Shown here piece by piece: positions 50,414-60,131 of a stretch of 64,000 bases of DNA. The DNA lies in assembly GCA_965262605.1 (NCBI GenBank), contig CBDHFN010000002.1:248001-312000 (forward strand), read 5' to 3'. This DNA is from CBDHFN01 sp965262605 (GTDB taxonomy: Bacteria; Pseudomonadota; Alphaproteobacteria; JASGCL01). The translations under genes were made by a program, and so were the position numbers. Positions within the stretch are counted from its first letter, which is position 1. Each line of letters starts with the position of its first letter. Under the pieces are notes generated by a model, which was not told where the DNA came from, did no database searches, and saw only the letters and a list, made by a program, of their open reading frames with translations.

Positions 50414-51344
50414 GAATATATCCAAGTTGCGAATTTAAATTTTGATTTTTCAAGGATAAAGGTTGAAATTTTCCTAAAATACCAAATGGGACATTGAATT
50501 TATGCGCTAAATCAGTAAATTTGTCAAGCATATTTGGATTTACCGCCCATAAATATTGATAATCATCGCCCGCGGATGCTAATTCTTGCGCCGATTTTAA
50601 ACCTTTAGTAATGACATATTGCCCAATTGGGCTAAATTGGGCGTGGCTAATATCGCAATTAATGCTGCAATCGCTTGCTTTGGCAAAGCGCGTTGCGTCT
50701 AATAAAAGCCCATCGGATATATCCATTGCCGCATGGCTTATTGCATTTTTCGCCATTTCGTGGGCAAATTCCCAATATAAATTAGGGTTAAAAAAACTTG
50801 AAATCGCTGATAGCGCTAAATCTTGGGGCAAGAAATCTTGATTTTTTAGGGCGCATAACCCTAAATGCCCATCGCCAATATACCCCGTATGAATTAAATA
50901 ATCACCAATTTGGGCATTTGTGCGGCTAAGGCGATTTTTGCCGACAAGCGTGCCAATCATCGTTAAATGGCATTGAAATTTATCATTACCCTTGATGCAA
51001 TTCCCGCCTAAAATATGAATTTGGCATTTATCGCGCCAAATTGTCAAATTTTGCGTGAATAATCGCCAAAAATCAGCATCTTGTTTATCGGTGTAATACA
51101 CGGACAGCATAATATATAAAGGCTTTGCGCCAGATGAAATAATATCAGAACAATTCATTGCCATTAATCGGTTGGCAATTTGCGCCCCCGTGGCATTGCT
51201 TAAAAAATGAATATTTTCCACCATAGCATCGCAAGAAATAACATAATTTGGCGCGAAATACCCGCAATCATCTTGCAAATTCATTGCGCCTTGGCTTGTT
51301 GCAATTGGGCGAAAAAATTCATTAATTATATTAAGTTCGTTCAT
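50406..51344 (-). CDS. thiL: thiamine-monophosphate kinase
   Basis: Makes thiamine diphosphate from thiamine monophosphate with ATP. The 312-residue protein has DDCGYFAPN, the metal-binding VISCDAMVENIHFL, RLMAMNCSDIISSGAKPLY, GGNCIKGN and the C-terminal MDISDGLLLDATRFAKASDC, all ThiL signatures. No other thiamine genes are close. Confidence 0.93.
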   Translation of the reverse strand: MNELNIINEFFRPIATSQGAMNLQDDCGYFAPNYVISCDAMVENIHFLSNATGAQIANRLMAMNCSDIISSGAKPLYIMLSVYYTDKQDADFWRLFTQNLTIWRDKCQIHILGGNCIKGNDKFQCHLTMIGTLVGKNRLSRTNAQIGDYLIHTGYIGDGHLGLCALKNQDFLPQDLALSAISSFFNPNLYWEFAHEMAKNAISHAAMDISDGLLLDATRFAKASDCSINCDISHAQFSPIGQYVITKGLKSAQELASAGDDYQYLWAVNPNMLDKFTDLAHKFNVPFGILGKFQPLSLKNQNLNSQLGYIHD

Positions 51345-51386
51345 AACTATAATTTATATTGTATTTCGCAATATCGCAAGAAAAAA

Positions 51387-51445
51387 TTATAGTCAAAATA
51401 CCCAAGTGATTTAAAATAAATCTATTGGTCATATTTTGACTATAA
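51387..51445. repeat. 14-bp inverted repeat within dispersed repeat copy 2
   Basis: TTATAGTCAAAATA (51387-51400) pairs perfectly with TATTTTGACTATAA (51432-51445). The interval 51397-51458 is the second copy of the element at 7421-7479. The gap 51345-51650 before valS is otherwise without a gene. Confidence 0.6.
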
Positions 51446-51459
51446 AGGGGGGGTTTTAG

Positions 51460-51503
51460 GGGGGATTTTGAGATGTTGCGTTAGCACAGAGAAAAAATCC
51501 CCC
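51460..51503. repeat. hairpin GGGGGATTTT / AAAATCCCCC
   Basis: Ten perfectly paired bases enclose a 24-base loop. It lies between the repeat copy 2 and the AAATATACCATT copy at 51513-51524. The T-run is short, so a terminator function is doubtful. Confidence 0.55.
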
Positions 51504-51512
51504 TTAAACTTA

Positions 51513-51524
51513 AAATATACCATT
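51513..51524 (+). repeat. AAATATACCATT repeat, copy 2
   Basis: Second exact copy of the 12-base sequence at 44097 and 58817. It is flanked by two copies of TGCGTTAGC (about 51477 and 51525). Confidence 0.4.
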
Positions 51525-51650
51525 GCGTTAGCGATGATAATTTTTAATACTATTGGAGAATCAGGGTATAGTATATTTTTTTGCTTGCAATTATGATATA
51601 ATCGCAATAAATTAATGGCGTGAATTTAACTAAATAAAAATAGGAATCTA

Positions 51651-54275
51651 ATGGAAAAGAATTTTGATGCCGCTTTAAGAGAAAAAGCCATATATGAATT
51701 ATGGCAAAATTCTGGTGCTTTTAGCCCCAAAAATACTAATTCATCGCCCTTCACCATTATGATTCCACCGCCGAATATTACAGGCAGTCTGCATATTGGG
51801 CATGCGCTTAATAACGCGATTCAAGATGTGTTAATTCGCTATAACCGATTGAAAAATAAATCAGTTTTATGGCAACCCGGCACGGACCACGCGTCAATTG
51901 CCACGCAAATGGTTGTGGAACGGCAAAATGCGCAAAACGGCTTGCCAGAACGGCAAACCATGGGGCGCGAAAAGTTTTTAGAAAAAATTTGGGAATGGAA
52001 AAAAACTTCGGGTGGGGCAATAACGAATCAGCTTAAAGCCCTAGGATCATCGTGCGATTGGACGCGCGAACGATTCACCATGGACGAAGGCATGTCCCAA
52101 GCCGTCATTAAAGTTTTCGTTGATTTATATAATCAAAATTTAATTTACAAAGACACAAGATTAGTGAGCTGGGATCCCAAAATGGGCACTGCAATTTCCG
52201 ATTTAGAAGTCGTGCCAACCGAAGTTGACGGGCATTTATGGTATTTTGCTTATCCAATTGAGCAAAGCGAAGAGCGAATTATCGTTGCTACAACCCGCCC
52301 CGAAACCATGCTTGGCGATACGGGGATTGCGGTTAATCCCGATGATGCGCGATATAAGCATTTGCATGGAAAATTTGCAATTCACCCCATTACGAAACGC
52401 AAATTACGCATTGTGGCTGATAATATGGCGGATGCCGAACATGGTTCGGGCGCGGTAAAACTTACGCCTGCGCATGATTTTAACGATTTTGAAGCGGGCA
52501 AACGCCATGGTTTAGAATTACTTACTATTTTTGATAAGCAAGCCAAAATTAACGAAAATGCCCCGCGTGATTATCAAGGTTTAAGCCGTGAAGATGCCAG
52601 AAAAAAAATTATCACGCAAATGGAAGAATGTGGTTTATTAATCCAAACCGATAAAATCCGCCATAGCGTCCCATATGGCGAACGGGGTGGTGTGCCAGTA
52701 GAACCCTTACTTACGGAACAATGGTATGTTCGCGCCGATGTTTTGGCTAAGCCTGCCTTGGAAGCAGTTAAATCGGGGCGCACGAAATTTTTCCCTGAAA
52801 ATTGGGCGAATACTTATTATCAATGGCTTGAAAATATTCAACCTTGGTGCATTTCACGGCAATTATGGTGGGGACACAGAATCCCCGCGTGGTATGGCGA
52901 AGATGGCAAGATTTTCGTGGCACAAAACGACCAAGAAGCCCAAGCCCAAGCCGATAAATTTTATGGCAAGCCAACGAAAATTACCCGTGATGAAGATGTT
53001 TTAGATACATGGTTTTCATCGGCTTTATGGCCATTTTCAACGCTTGGCTGGCCCGAAAACACTGAAATTTTGCAAAAACATTACCCAACTGATGTTTTAG
53101 TCACTGGTTTTGACATTATTTTCTTTTGGGTGGCACGCATGATGATGTTTGGCTTGCATTTCATGAAAAAAGAGCCATTTCATACCGTTTATGTGCATGC
53201 CTTAGTGCGCGATGAAATGGGGCGTAAAATGTCAAAATCTAAGGGTAATGTTATAGACCCATTGGACATGATTAATGAATTTGGTTGCGATGCCTTGCGA
53301 TTTACGCTTGTGCAATTATCAACCCCCGGGCGCGATATTAAATTGGCAAAATCCCGTGTTGCCATCAGCCGAAATTTTATAACTAAATTATGGAATGGCG
53401 CGAAATTTGTGCTTAGCTTTGCCCCCGAAGCCGATGATAATTTTCAACCTAGCCAAGTCAAAAACCCAATTAACCAATGGATGATGGCGCAATTGCAAAA
53501 ATCAAGCGCAGAACTTGAAAATCAATTACAAAATTACCGATTTGATAATGCGGCGCATTTGATTTATAATTTAATTTGGCTTGATTTTTGTGATTGGTAT
53601 TTGGAATTTACCAAACCCTTGTTGCGTGGTGAAAATCCTGAATTAATTCATGAAACACAACAATCATTGCGCTTTGCCTTAGATACCATATTAAAATTAT
53701 CGCATCCTTTTATGCCATTCGTCAGCGAAGAAATTTACGGCATTTTTAATCAAGGGAAATTATTAATTAATAGCGAATACCCGAATTTACCCTGCCAAGA
53801 TTTTCATGAATCCCAAGCCGAAATTGGTTGGCTTGCCGATTGCATCAGCGCAATTCGTTCGGCACGGGCAAAATGCGGTATTGCCCCACATATTATTATG
53901 CAGGCTTATGGGCAATTATCCGACAATGAAAAACAATATGCGAAAAACCACCAAATATTATTGGAAAAAATGGCAAAAATTGCATGGCACGATGGCGAAG
54001 CCCCCAGCAATGATAAATATATTAAACCATTAATTAAGGGCGGACAAATTAGCTTGGGTTTATCGGGTGCGCTTGATGTTGGCGCGGAAATAAGCCGATT
54101 AACTAAGGAAAAAGCTAAATTAATCAATGATTGCGCCGCGTGGCAAGCAAAATTTGCGAATCCGCAATTTCGCGCCAAAGCAAAAGAAGAAATTATTGCT
54201 GAACTTGAAACCCGTATTGACGAAGCAACCGAAGCAGTGAAATTAATACAAGAATCTTTAGAATTGCTGACTTAA
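51651..54275 (+). CDS. valS: valyl-tRNA synthetase
   Basis: Charges tRNA-Val. The 874-residue class I enzyme has HIGH as PNITGSLHIGHALNN (HIGH at 48-51), the editing domain with TTRPETMLGDTGIAV, the connector DVLDTWFSSALWPFS, the KMSKS loop near residue 525 and a C-terminal coiled coil (EISRLTKEKAKLINDCAAWQ). Ribosome site AGGAA precedes the ATG. Its stop codon shares one base with the amrS start. Confidence 0.97.
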   Translation: MEKNFDAALREKAIYELWQNSGAFSPKNTNSSPFTIMIPPPNITGSLHIGHALNNAIQDVLIRYNRLKNKSVLWQPGTDHASIATQMVVERQNAQNGLPERQTMGREKFLEKIWEWKKTSGGAITNQLKALGSSCDWTRERFTMDEGMSQAVIKVFVDLYNQNLIYKDTRLVSWDPKMGTAISDLEVVPTEVDGHLWYFAYPIEQSEERIIVATTRPETMLGDTGIAVNPDDARYKHLHGKFAIHPITKRKLRIVADNMADAEHGSGAVKLTPAHDFNDFEAGKRHGLELLTIFDKQAKINENAPRDYQGLSREDARKKIITQMEECGLLIQTDKIRHSVPYGERGGVPVEPLLTEQWYVRADVLAKPALEAVKSGRTKFFPENWANTYYQWLENIQPWCISRQLWWGHRIPAWYGEDGKIFVAQNDQEAQAQADKFYGKPTKITRDEDVLDTWFSSALWPFSTLGWPENTEILQKHYPTDVLVTGFDIIFFWVARMMMFGLHFMKKEPFHTVYVHALVRDEMGRKMSKSKGNVIDPLDMINEFGCDALRFTLVQLSTPGRDIKLAKSRVAISRNFITKLWNGAKFVLSFAPEADDNFQPSQVKNPINQWMMAQLQKSSAELENQLQNYRFDNAAHLIYNLIWLDFCDWYLEFTKPLLRGENPELIHETQQSLRFALDTILKLSHPFMPFVSEEIYGIFNQGKLLINSEYPNLPCQDFHESQAEIGWLADCISAIRSARAKCGIAPHIIMQAYGQLSDNEKQYAKNHQILLEKMAKIAWHDGEAPSNDKYIKPLIKGGQISLGLSGALDVGAEISRLTKEKAKLINDCAAWQAKFANPQFRAKAKEEIIAELETRIDEATEAVKLIQESLELLT

Positions 54276-55489
54276 TGGAAGATTTTCGCGATGCACATTC
54301 TGGCAGGCATTATCAAGCCCTTGACGATGGGCGTATAAGATGCGATATTTGCCCAAGAGAATGTTCATTGCATGACGGACAAAGGGGGTTGTGCTTTGTC
54401 AGGGCAAGACGGGGCGATGAAATTGTGCTGACAACATATGGACGATCATCTGGGTTTTGCATTGACCCGATTGAAAAAAAGCCCCTTAATCATTTTTTGC
54501 CCGGCACCGCGATTTTAAGCTTTGGCACGGCGGGGTGTAATTTAACTTGTAAATTTTGCCAAAACCACGATACTTCTAAGGCAAGAAGCATGGATAAATT
54601 GCAAGCCATCGCCACACCACAAGCGATTGCTAAGGCGGCGTTATTATCGGGTTGTCAATCGGTGGCTTACACTTACAATGACCCCGTAATTTTTTTGGAA
54701 TATGCAACCGATATATCCCAAGCTTGCCATGAATATGGGATATATAATGTTGCCGTCACGGCGGGATATATAAAACCGCGCGCCCGCGAAGATTTTTTCA
54801 AAAATATTGACGCGGTCAATTTGGATATTAAGGCTTTTAGCCAAAAATTTTATCATCAATTATGCACCGCCGAATTGGCAAATGTGCTGGAAACCGCGCA
54901 ATATTTAGTCCATGAACGCAAAAATTGGCTGGAAATAACGACTTTGTTAATTCCTGATGAAAATGATTCGCCATCAGAAATTGAAGCTTTATGCCGTTGG
55001 ATTTTGGATAATTTGGGGGAATTTGTGCCGATACATTTTACGGCTTTTCACCCCGATTATAAAATGTTGGATAAAACGCGAACCCCGCCACAAACTTTGC
55101 TGAACGCGTGGCAAATTGCGCATAATATGGGCTTAAAATATGTTTATACGGGCAATATTCACCACCCACCCACTGCAACAACTTATTGTCCAGAATGTAA
55201 GAATAGTATTATTATTCGCGATTGGCATTCGGTTAATCAATATCATATCGCCCAAGGCGGACATTGCCCGCATTGCGGGACGATAATTCACGGATTTTTT
55301 GGCGATAAATTGGGCGATTGGGGCGCGAAACGGGCAAGATTAAATATCGCCGATTTTGACCATGAAGTGCCAAATAATGCCTTAAAAACGCCAATAACGC
55401 GGAGTTTTGAGCATAATTTGCCGATGAAGGCTAAGCATATAGTTAAACCAATTAAGCTTGATTTAGCGCAGTTATTAAAGATAAACTAA
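54275..55489 (+). CDS. amrS: AmrS-type radical SAM protein
   Basis: A 404-residue radical SAM enzyme of the AmmeMemoRadiSam group (related to pyruvate formate-lyase activases). The cluster motif is CNLTCKFC (Cys 88, 92, 95), preceded by an N-terminal Cys cluster (23, 26, 30, 40) and followed by a C-terminal zinc-ribbon-like pair of motifs (YCPECKN, HCPHCGT). The usual partners AMMECR1 and Memo are not in this window. Reaction unknown. The start overlaps the valS stop. Confidence 0.88.
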   Translation: MEDFRDAHSGRHYQALDDGRIRCDICPRECSLHDGQRGLCFVRARRGDEIVLTTYGRSSGFCIDPIEKKPLNHFLPGTAILSFGTAGCNLTCKFCQNHDTSKARSMDKLQAIATPQAIAKAALLSGCQSVAYTYNDPVIFLEYATDISQACHEYGIYNVAVTAGYIKPRAREDFFKNIDAVNLDIKAFSQKFYHQLCTAELANVLETAQYLVHERKNWLEITTLLIPDENDSPSEIEALCRWILDNLGEFVPIHFTAFHPDYKMLDKTRTPPQTLLNAWQIAHNMGLKYVYTGNIHHPPTATTYCPECKNSIIIRDWHSVNQYHIAQGGHCPHCGTIIHGFFGDKLGDWGAKRARLNIADFDHEVPNNALKTPITRSFEHNLPMKAKHIVKPIKLDLAQLLKIN

Positions 55490-55495
55490 GGGAAA

Positions 55496-55573
55496 TGGGG
55501 TGGCTAACCGGACTTGAACCGGCGACCCTCGGAATCACAATCCGATGCTCTAACCAACTGAGCTATAGCCACC
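55496..55573 (-). tRNA. tRNA-His (GTG anticodon)
   Basis: A cloverleaf on the minus strand: GGTGGCT acceptor, D arm GCTCAGTTGGTTAGAGC, anticodon stem TCGGA/TCCGA with loop TTGTGAT (anticodon GTG), T arm GGTTCAAGTCC and an encoded CCA. The extra 5' G (G-1) opposite C73 is encoded, as in other tRNA-His genes. Confidence 0.95.
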
Positions 55574-55686
55574 ATAATAGCGTGAGTTTTATCATACATT
55601 AAATCTTTGTCAACTAATTTTTATTATGGACATTCCTAGCATAAAAAAATATTGAATTTTAAGATAAAATTTGTTATTATAATGGC

Positions 55687-55884
55687 ATGATGACAAAAAA
55701 TGAAATTCTTGAATTAATAAAAACTAGCACAAGCGAACATAAATTGCTTGATGACAAGATTAAAATTTTAAGCCAGCAACAAATGGTAGATTTAATGGAA
55801 ATTAATCGTTTAAAAAAAGATAAATTAGCAATTAAAGATAAAATTAACAAGCTTAACGCCGAATTACCCAATGGAATTGCATGA
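55687..55884 (+). CDS. DUF465 small coiled-coil protein
   Basis: A 65-residue protein with QQQMVDLMEINRLKKDKLAIKD, the DUF465 (YdcH-like) pattern of a single helical hairpin. A TATAAT at 55678-55683 ends three bases before the first ATG, so the mRNA is leaderless or starts from the second ATG at 55690. Function unknown. Confidence 0.75.
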   Translation: MMTKNEILELIKTSTSEHKLLDDKIKILSQQQMVDLMEINRLKKDKLAIKDKINKLNAELPNGIA

Positions 55885-55919
55885 AAGCTCACCTTTATCA
55901 AATTTATGAAAAATAAAAA

Positions 55920-57206
55920 TTACCCCGCAATTGGGGTTGATAATAACCAAAGCCCATAAATTGTGTAAAGACATAAAATAGCCAATAAAATTGCTTCACG
56001 CCACCAATTTATGATTATTTTAGTGCTGTTGCGGGTTAAAATCATCGCGAAACTATGGGCAATGATAATGATAAATGCTTGCATGTTCCAAATTACTTTT
56101 GCGCCTTGGTAATTCTTCGTAAAGCCACTTAAAATATCAATTTTATCGGCGGAAATAATTTGCAACGATGCGGGTAAATATTGAATATTAATTAAAAATG
56201 CCACGCTATAATGGGCTAAATGAAAGCCTACAGCGATGGGTAAAAACGAAATAAAAAAATTATTTTGTGTTGCTAAATCATCGCATTTCATTAAATATTT
56301 TGCAACACCCATCAAAATGCACCAAAAACTAAACCAAGATAAAATTAACCCAAAGCCATTAATTAACGCCATGCTGGACCGTCCTTGAAAATCAAGCGGA
56401 TTAATGCCCCAAATATTTAACCAAAAAAATGATTCTTTAAGCCCATCAAATGAAACTGATGCCAACATAAACGCAATAAAAATACTTGCGCTAAAATGTA
56501 AATTTTGATTATTTTCCCTAAATTTACCCAAATAGCCCAAGCTTATTTTGGCGATTAAATCAAAAAATACGCTTAAAAATTCGCCTTTTTTCAGCCAATC
56601 AAGCCCGCTATATACGCCCGCAATGGTGATGACAAGCCAATATCCGCAAAAAATCTTACTTAAAAAAATTGGGTCTGAAGGCGCAGTTGCTAAAATTTCA
56701 AGACAAGCAAAGCCAAAAAATCCTAAAATTGCGGGGTAATAATGCAACCTATCCAAGCCCCCTGTTTTGCGCCAACCCAAAATATCGCGGATATGCACAA
56801 TGATAAACCGCCACGGGTTTAAATATTGCCAAATATCACCGAAAATTAACGATAAAATCACAAAACCAACCCAAATTATATTCCAAATAACCATGGGCAT
56901 TAAATTAATTAATGGGTTGCTTGTGCCCCAAAAACCATCATATAAAATCATAAGCCACGCGATAAAAACAAGCAAGCTACAATCTGGAAATTTTGGAATT
57001 TTTATTGATATTAAGGGCAATTGTCCAATTTTTTTATCACTGAACATCGTATAAGCAAAGCTTAATAAAATGACGAAAATTGCGCTTACGAAATAATAAT
57101 TAATCGGCAAGGTAAGCACAAATACGCGCGAACTTGCATGGGCAAAGGCTTGACTTGCCATCAAAATGCCCAATAATACTAAGGGTAATTTCCCCAATTT
57201 TGCCAT
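55920..57206 (-). CDS. polytopic membrane protein
   Basis: A 428-residue protein with a probable signal sequence (KLPLVLLGILMASQAFAHA) and about ten hydrophobic segments; motifs include LMILYDGFWGTSNPLINL, PWRFIIVHIRDIL and SVSFDGLKESFFW. It resembles the group of large membrane proteins that includes the so-called fenitrothion hydrolase subunits, but a hydrolytic role is not established. It follows the amidase gene after three bases, so the two are co-transcribed. Confidence 0.65.
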   Translation of the reverse strand: MAKLGKLPLVLLGILMASQAFAHASSRVFVLTLPINYYFVSAIFVILLSFAYTMFSDKKIGQLPLISIKIPKFPDCSLLVFIAWLMILYDGFWGTSNPLINLMPMVIWNIIWVGFVILSLIFGDIWQYLNPWRFIIVHIRDILGWRKTGGLDRLHYYPAILGFFGFACLEILATAPSDPIFLSKIFCGYWLVITIAGVYSGLDWLKKGEFLSVFFDLIAKISLGYLGKFRENNQNLHFSASIFIAFMLASVSFDGLKESFFWLNIWGINPLDFQGRSSMALINGFGLILSWFSFWCILMGVAKYLMKCDDLATQNNFFISFLPIAVGFHLAHYSVAFLINIQYLPASLQIISADKIDILSGFTKNYQGAKVIWNMQAFIIIIAHSFAMILTRNSTKIIINWWREAILLAILCLYTIYGLWLLSTPIAG

Positions 57207-57209
57207 TTA

Positions 57210-58643
57210 TTAATGCTTGATATTCGGGTCAATGGGCATGCCGAATAAGCCAACGCTTTGTTCAAGATATTGGGCAACTCCCAAAAGATGGGCTTCACCG
57301 CGCGGGCGCCCAATTAATTGAATGCCAACGGGCACGCCCGATTTTGTGAATCCAACTGGCACTGAAACCGATGGCAAAGAAGTTGTTGTGGATAAAAACG
57401 AAAATTTTAGCCAATCAACATAGCTTGTTAATTTTACGCCATTAACATGAGTCGGATATTCATTTTCAACATTTTGCGCATCAAGCCCAACGACAGGACA
57501 GGCTAAAACATCATATTTTTGTAAGAAATTGCGCATATTCATATAAATCACCGATCGGTTTAAATTCGCGTCAATTATTTGGGCGCTTGTGGCATTAATG
57601 CCAACTTGAATATTTTCAAATAAAGTTTTTTTGAAAAATTTTTGTTTGTCGGCGGGCAATCTGCCGCAACCGCTTGCCCAAATGACACCGCGTAAGGTTA
57701 TATATGTTTCATATAAATGGGGCAATTGCGGGCAAGCTTCTTCAATTTTTACTTTGGGTTGCAGTTTTTTTAAGGCATTTTGCATGATAGCATCAATTTC
57801 GGGTTCGCATTCGGCGAATCCGTTTAAAGTTGCGCTATACGCAATTAATTTAGGGGCTTTGGCGCGTTCAAGGGCGCGCTGAAACGACACACGCGGCGCA
57901 TCAAAAGTTATCGGCATTCGGTCATCAAAACCCGTCATATTATCCAATAAAAGCGCAGTATCGGCGACATTTCGCGCCATTGGTCCATCAACCGATTCAA
58001 ACGCAAACATAGATGTATCCGAAGAATTTCCCGAGCGTCCGGGGCTTGGGCGAAAACCAATCACCCCGCAATAAGCCGCGGGCGTTCGTAATGAACCAGC
58101 TAAATCTGACCCTTGGGCAAGCCAAATTTGCCCGCTTGCCAGTGCGGCGGCTGCACCACCTGAGGAGCCACCTGCATTTTTTCTTGTATCCCAAGGGTTG
58201 CGCGTATAACCAAAAACATCATTAAATGTATTGCCACCTGCGCCCATTTCGGGGGTATTTGTCTTGCCAAGCACGATGGCACCACGAAGTTCCATTAAAT
58301 CAATAATAGGTTCTGATTCGCTTGGAATATAATCTTTATAACCCATTGACCCAAAAGTCGTGCGGATATTTTTTGTGGCGTTTAAATCCTTGATTAATAT
58401 TGGCATGCCCGCCAGCCAACCCGGATTCTTGCCATGTTTTTTTAATTTTTTTTCCAACGAAATTACCGATTTTCGCGCTTCTTCCTCGCTTAAAGTCACG
58501 CATGCGTTAATATTACCATCAACTTGCTTGATGCGTCTGACAGATTCGGTAATTGCCTCCGATGGTGTGAGTTTCTTGGTTTTAAGCAAATTTAAAACTT
58601 CACCCGCCGTCATTTTCATTAAATTTGAACCAGTATAAGCCAT
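57210..58643 (-). CDS. amidase signature family protein
   Basis: A 477-residue amidase. The Ser-cisSer-Lys triad is visible: Lys in PILIKDLNATKN, and the two Ser in GGSSGGAAAALASG and GSDLAGSLRTPAAYCG. Substrate unknown; GatA can be excluded because gatC or gatB is absent and the N-terminal loop differs. It heads a two-gene unit with the membrane protein. Confidence 0.85.
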   Translation of the reverse strand: MAYTGSNLMKMTAGEVLNLLKTKKLTPSEAITESVRRIKQVDGNINACVTLSEEEARKSVISLEKKLKKHGKNPGWLAGMPILIKDLNATKNIRTTFGSMGYKDYIPSESEPIIDLMELRGAIVLGKTNTPEMGAGGNTFNDVFGYTRNPWDTRKNAGGSSGGAAAALASGQIWLAQGSDLAGSLRTPAAYCGVIGFRPSPGRSGNSSDTSMFAFESVDGPMARNVADTALLLDNMTGFDDRMPITFDAPRVSFQRALERAKAPKLIAYSATLNGFAECEPEIDAIMQNALKKLQPKVKIEEACPQLPHLYETYITLRGVIWASGCGRLPADKQKFFKKTLFENIQVGINATSAQIIDANLNRSVIYMNMRNFLQKYDVLACPVVGLDAQNVENEYPTHVNGVKLTSYVDWLKFSFLSTTTSLPSVSVPVGFTKSGVPVGIQLIGRPRGEAHLLGVAQYLEQSVGLFGMPIDPNIKH

Positions 58644-58786
58644 TTTATCCCCCTTGTTATTGGCTAATATACTTGAAAATATCTCTCTTTGTCAATATTT
58701 TAAGTTTGTTGCGTTAAGCTTTTTTTTAAGGATAAAATTTTATTTATAATACTCTGTCGCAATGTTTCAGTTTTTTATTCAAATCG

Positions 58787-58931
58787 CCACCCCGCTTGCT
58801 TATTGCCAAGGATGGGAAATATACCATTTGTAAACACACTTAATTCCGTTGCAAAATATTATTTTTCCCCTCCTAAGCGAAGCAGCTAACCGAAGGTTAG
58901 GCGGAGGGGTGCGCCGACAGGCGCGGGGTGG
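58787..58931. repeat. 145-bp element with 9-bp terminal inverted repeats and nested hairpins
   Basis: CCACCCCGC (58787-58795) and GCGGGGTGG (58923-58931) are perfect inverted ends. Inside are CCCCTCC/GGAGGGG (58867-58909), CTAACC/GGTTAG (58886-58900), GCGCC/GGCGC (58911-58924) and the AAATATACCATT copy at 58817-58828. No gene is present. It may be a small MITE-like or REP-like element in the 408-bp gap between the amidase and the glycosyltransferase. Confidence 0.5.
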
Positions 58932-59051
58932 TTTAAAACCCTTCAATCATTAAAATCCTTAGAAAAAATCTATAAAATTTTAGTTAAAAAAAAGGGGAAT
59001 GCCCCATAAAAAATAACTTGATTTTTGTTGCAATTTGTTTAGTTTAAATCC

Positions 59052-60131
59052 ATGAATAAAAATTATCAGTTAAGTATTATAATACCGACCAAAAATGAAT
59101 CGGGAAATATTGAAAAATTATGCAATAAATTGCAAATTGCTTGCGATGCAATAAATTATGAAGTGATTTTTGTTGATGATAGCACCGATAACACGCCCGA
59201 AATTATTCAAAATATTCAAAATAAAAGCGAAAATATTAAGCTTATTCATCGGGTTAATGGCACTGGGCTTGCATCAGCAGTTATTGAAGGTTTTGCCAAT
59301 GCCCAAAGCGAATATTTTTGCGTTATTGACGGTGATTTACAACATGATGAAACTAAAATTCCCCAAATGTTAAATTTGGCAATCACGCAAAATCTTAATT
59401 TAGTCATCGCCACCCGATATACGGACGAAGGCGATTCTTCAAGTTTTGGTAAATTTCGCCAATTTATCAGTAATTTTGCGACTAAAATGGCGAAATATTT
59501 ATTGCCAATTCCTATTTCTGACCCGATGAGTGGCTTTTTCTTGATTCACAAATCGCTATTTTTATCAGCTTTTCCGCATTTATCGGGCATCGGATTTAAA
59601 ATTTTATTGGATTGTATTTTATCATGCAAAATCAAAATTAAATTTCAAGAAATTTCATATATTTTCGGCAAACGCGAATCAGGCGTCAGCAAGTTAAATT
59701 TCAGCGTGATTATTGATTATATTTTATTGCTTATATACCATAAAACCCGTATATTAATCCCCAAAGATTATATTTTATTTGCGTTTTGCGGGTCAGTTGG
59801 CGCGATTGCCCATTATATTATTTTTTATTGGGTGTTTTTTGTAATGGGTATTGCAATTTTTTATGCGCATATTTATTCGGCTTTGGTTGCGATTATTGTC
59901 AATTATCTGCTAAATGACAAGCTGACATTTCAAAACAAGCGTAAAATTCGCTCCATATCGCTTTCTATGCTTATTTTTATGGTTATTTGCTTAATTGGCA
60001 TTTTTATCAGCGCATCTGTTACCGAAAAAATTTATGGCTTCACTAATTTTTGGTTTTTAGCCTCAATTAGCGGTGTTTTTATTGCGTCAGTTTGGAATTT
60101 TGTAATTTCAAGAATTATTATTTGGCGTTGA
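59052..60131 (+). CDS. family 2 glycosyltransferase with GtrA-like membrane domain
   Basis: A 359-residue fusion. Residues 1-225 are a dolichyl/undecaprenyl-phosphate mannosyltransferase-like GT2 domain (IIIPTKNESGNIEKL, IFVDDSTDNT, VIDGDLQHDE, SDPMSGFFLIHK); 240-359 is a GtrA domain of four membrane helices. It probably loads a sugar onto a lipid carrier and helps flip it. Its 3' end overlaps the convergent methyltransferase by 24 bp. With the membrane protein at 60826 it fits an envelope glycan modification system. Confidence 0.88.
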   Translation: MNKNYQLSIIIPTKNESGNIEKLCNKLQIACDAINYEVIFVDDSTDNTPEIIQNIQNKSENIKLIHRVNGTGLASAVIEGFANAQSEYFCVIDGDLQHDETKIPQMLNLAITQNLNLVIATRYTDEGDSSSFGKFRQFISNFATKMAKYLLPIPISDPMSGFFLIHKSLFLSAFPHLSGIGFKILLDCILSCKIKIKFQEISYIFGKRESGVSKLNFSVIIDYILLLIYHKTRILIPKDYILFAFCGSVGAIAHYIIFYWVFFVMGIAIFYAHIYSALVAIIVNYLLNDKLTFQNKRKIRSISLSMLIFMVICLIGIFISASVTEKIYGFTNFWFLASISGVFIASVWNFVISRIIIWR

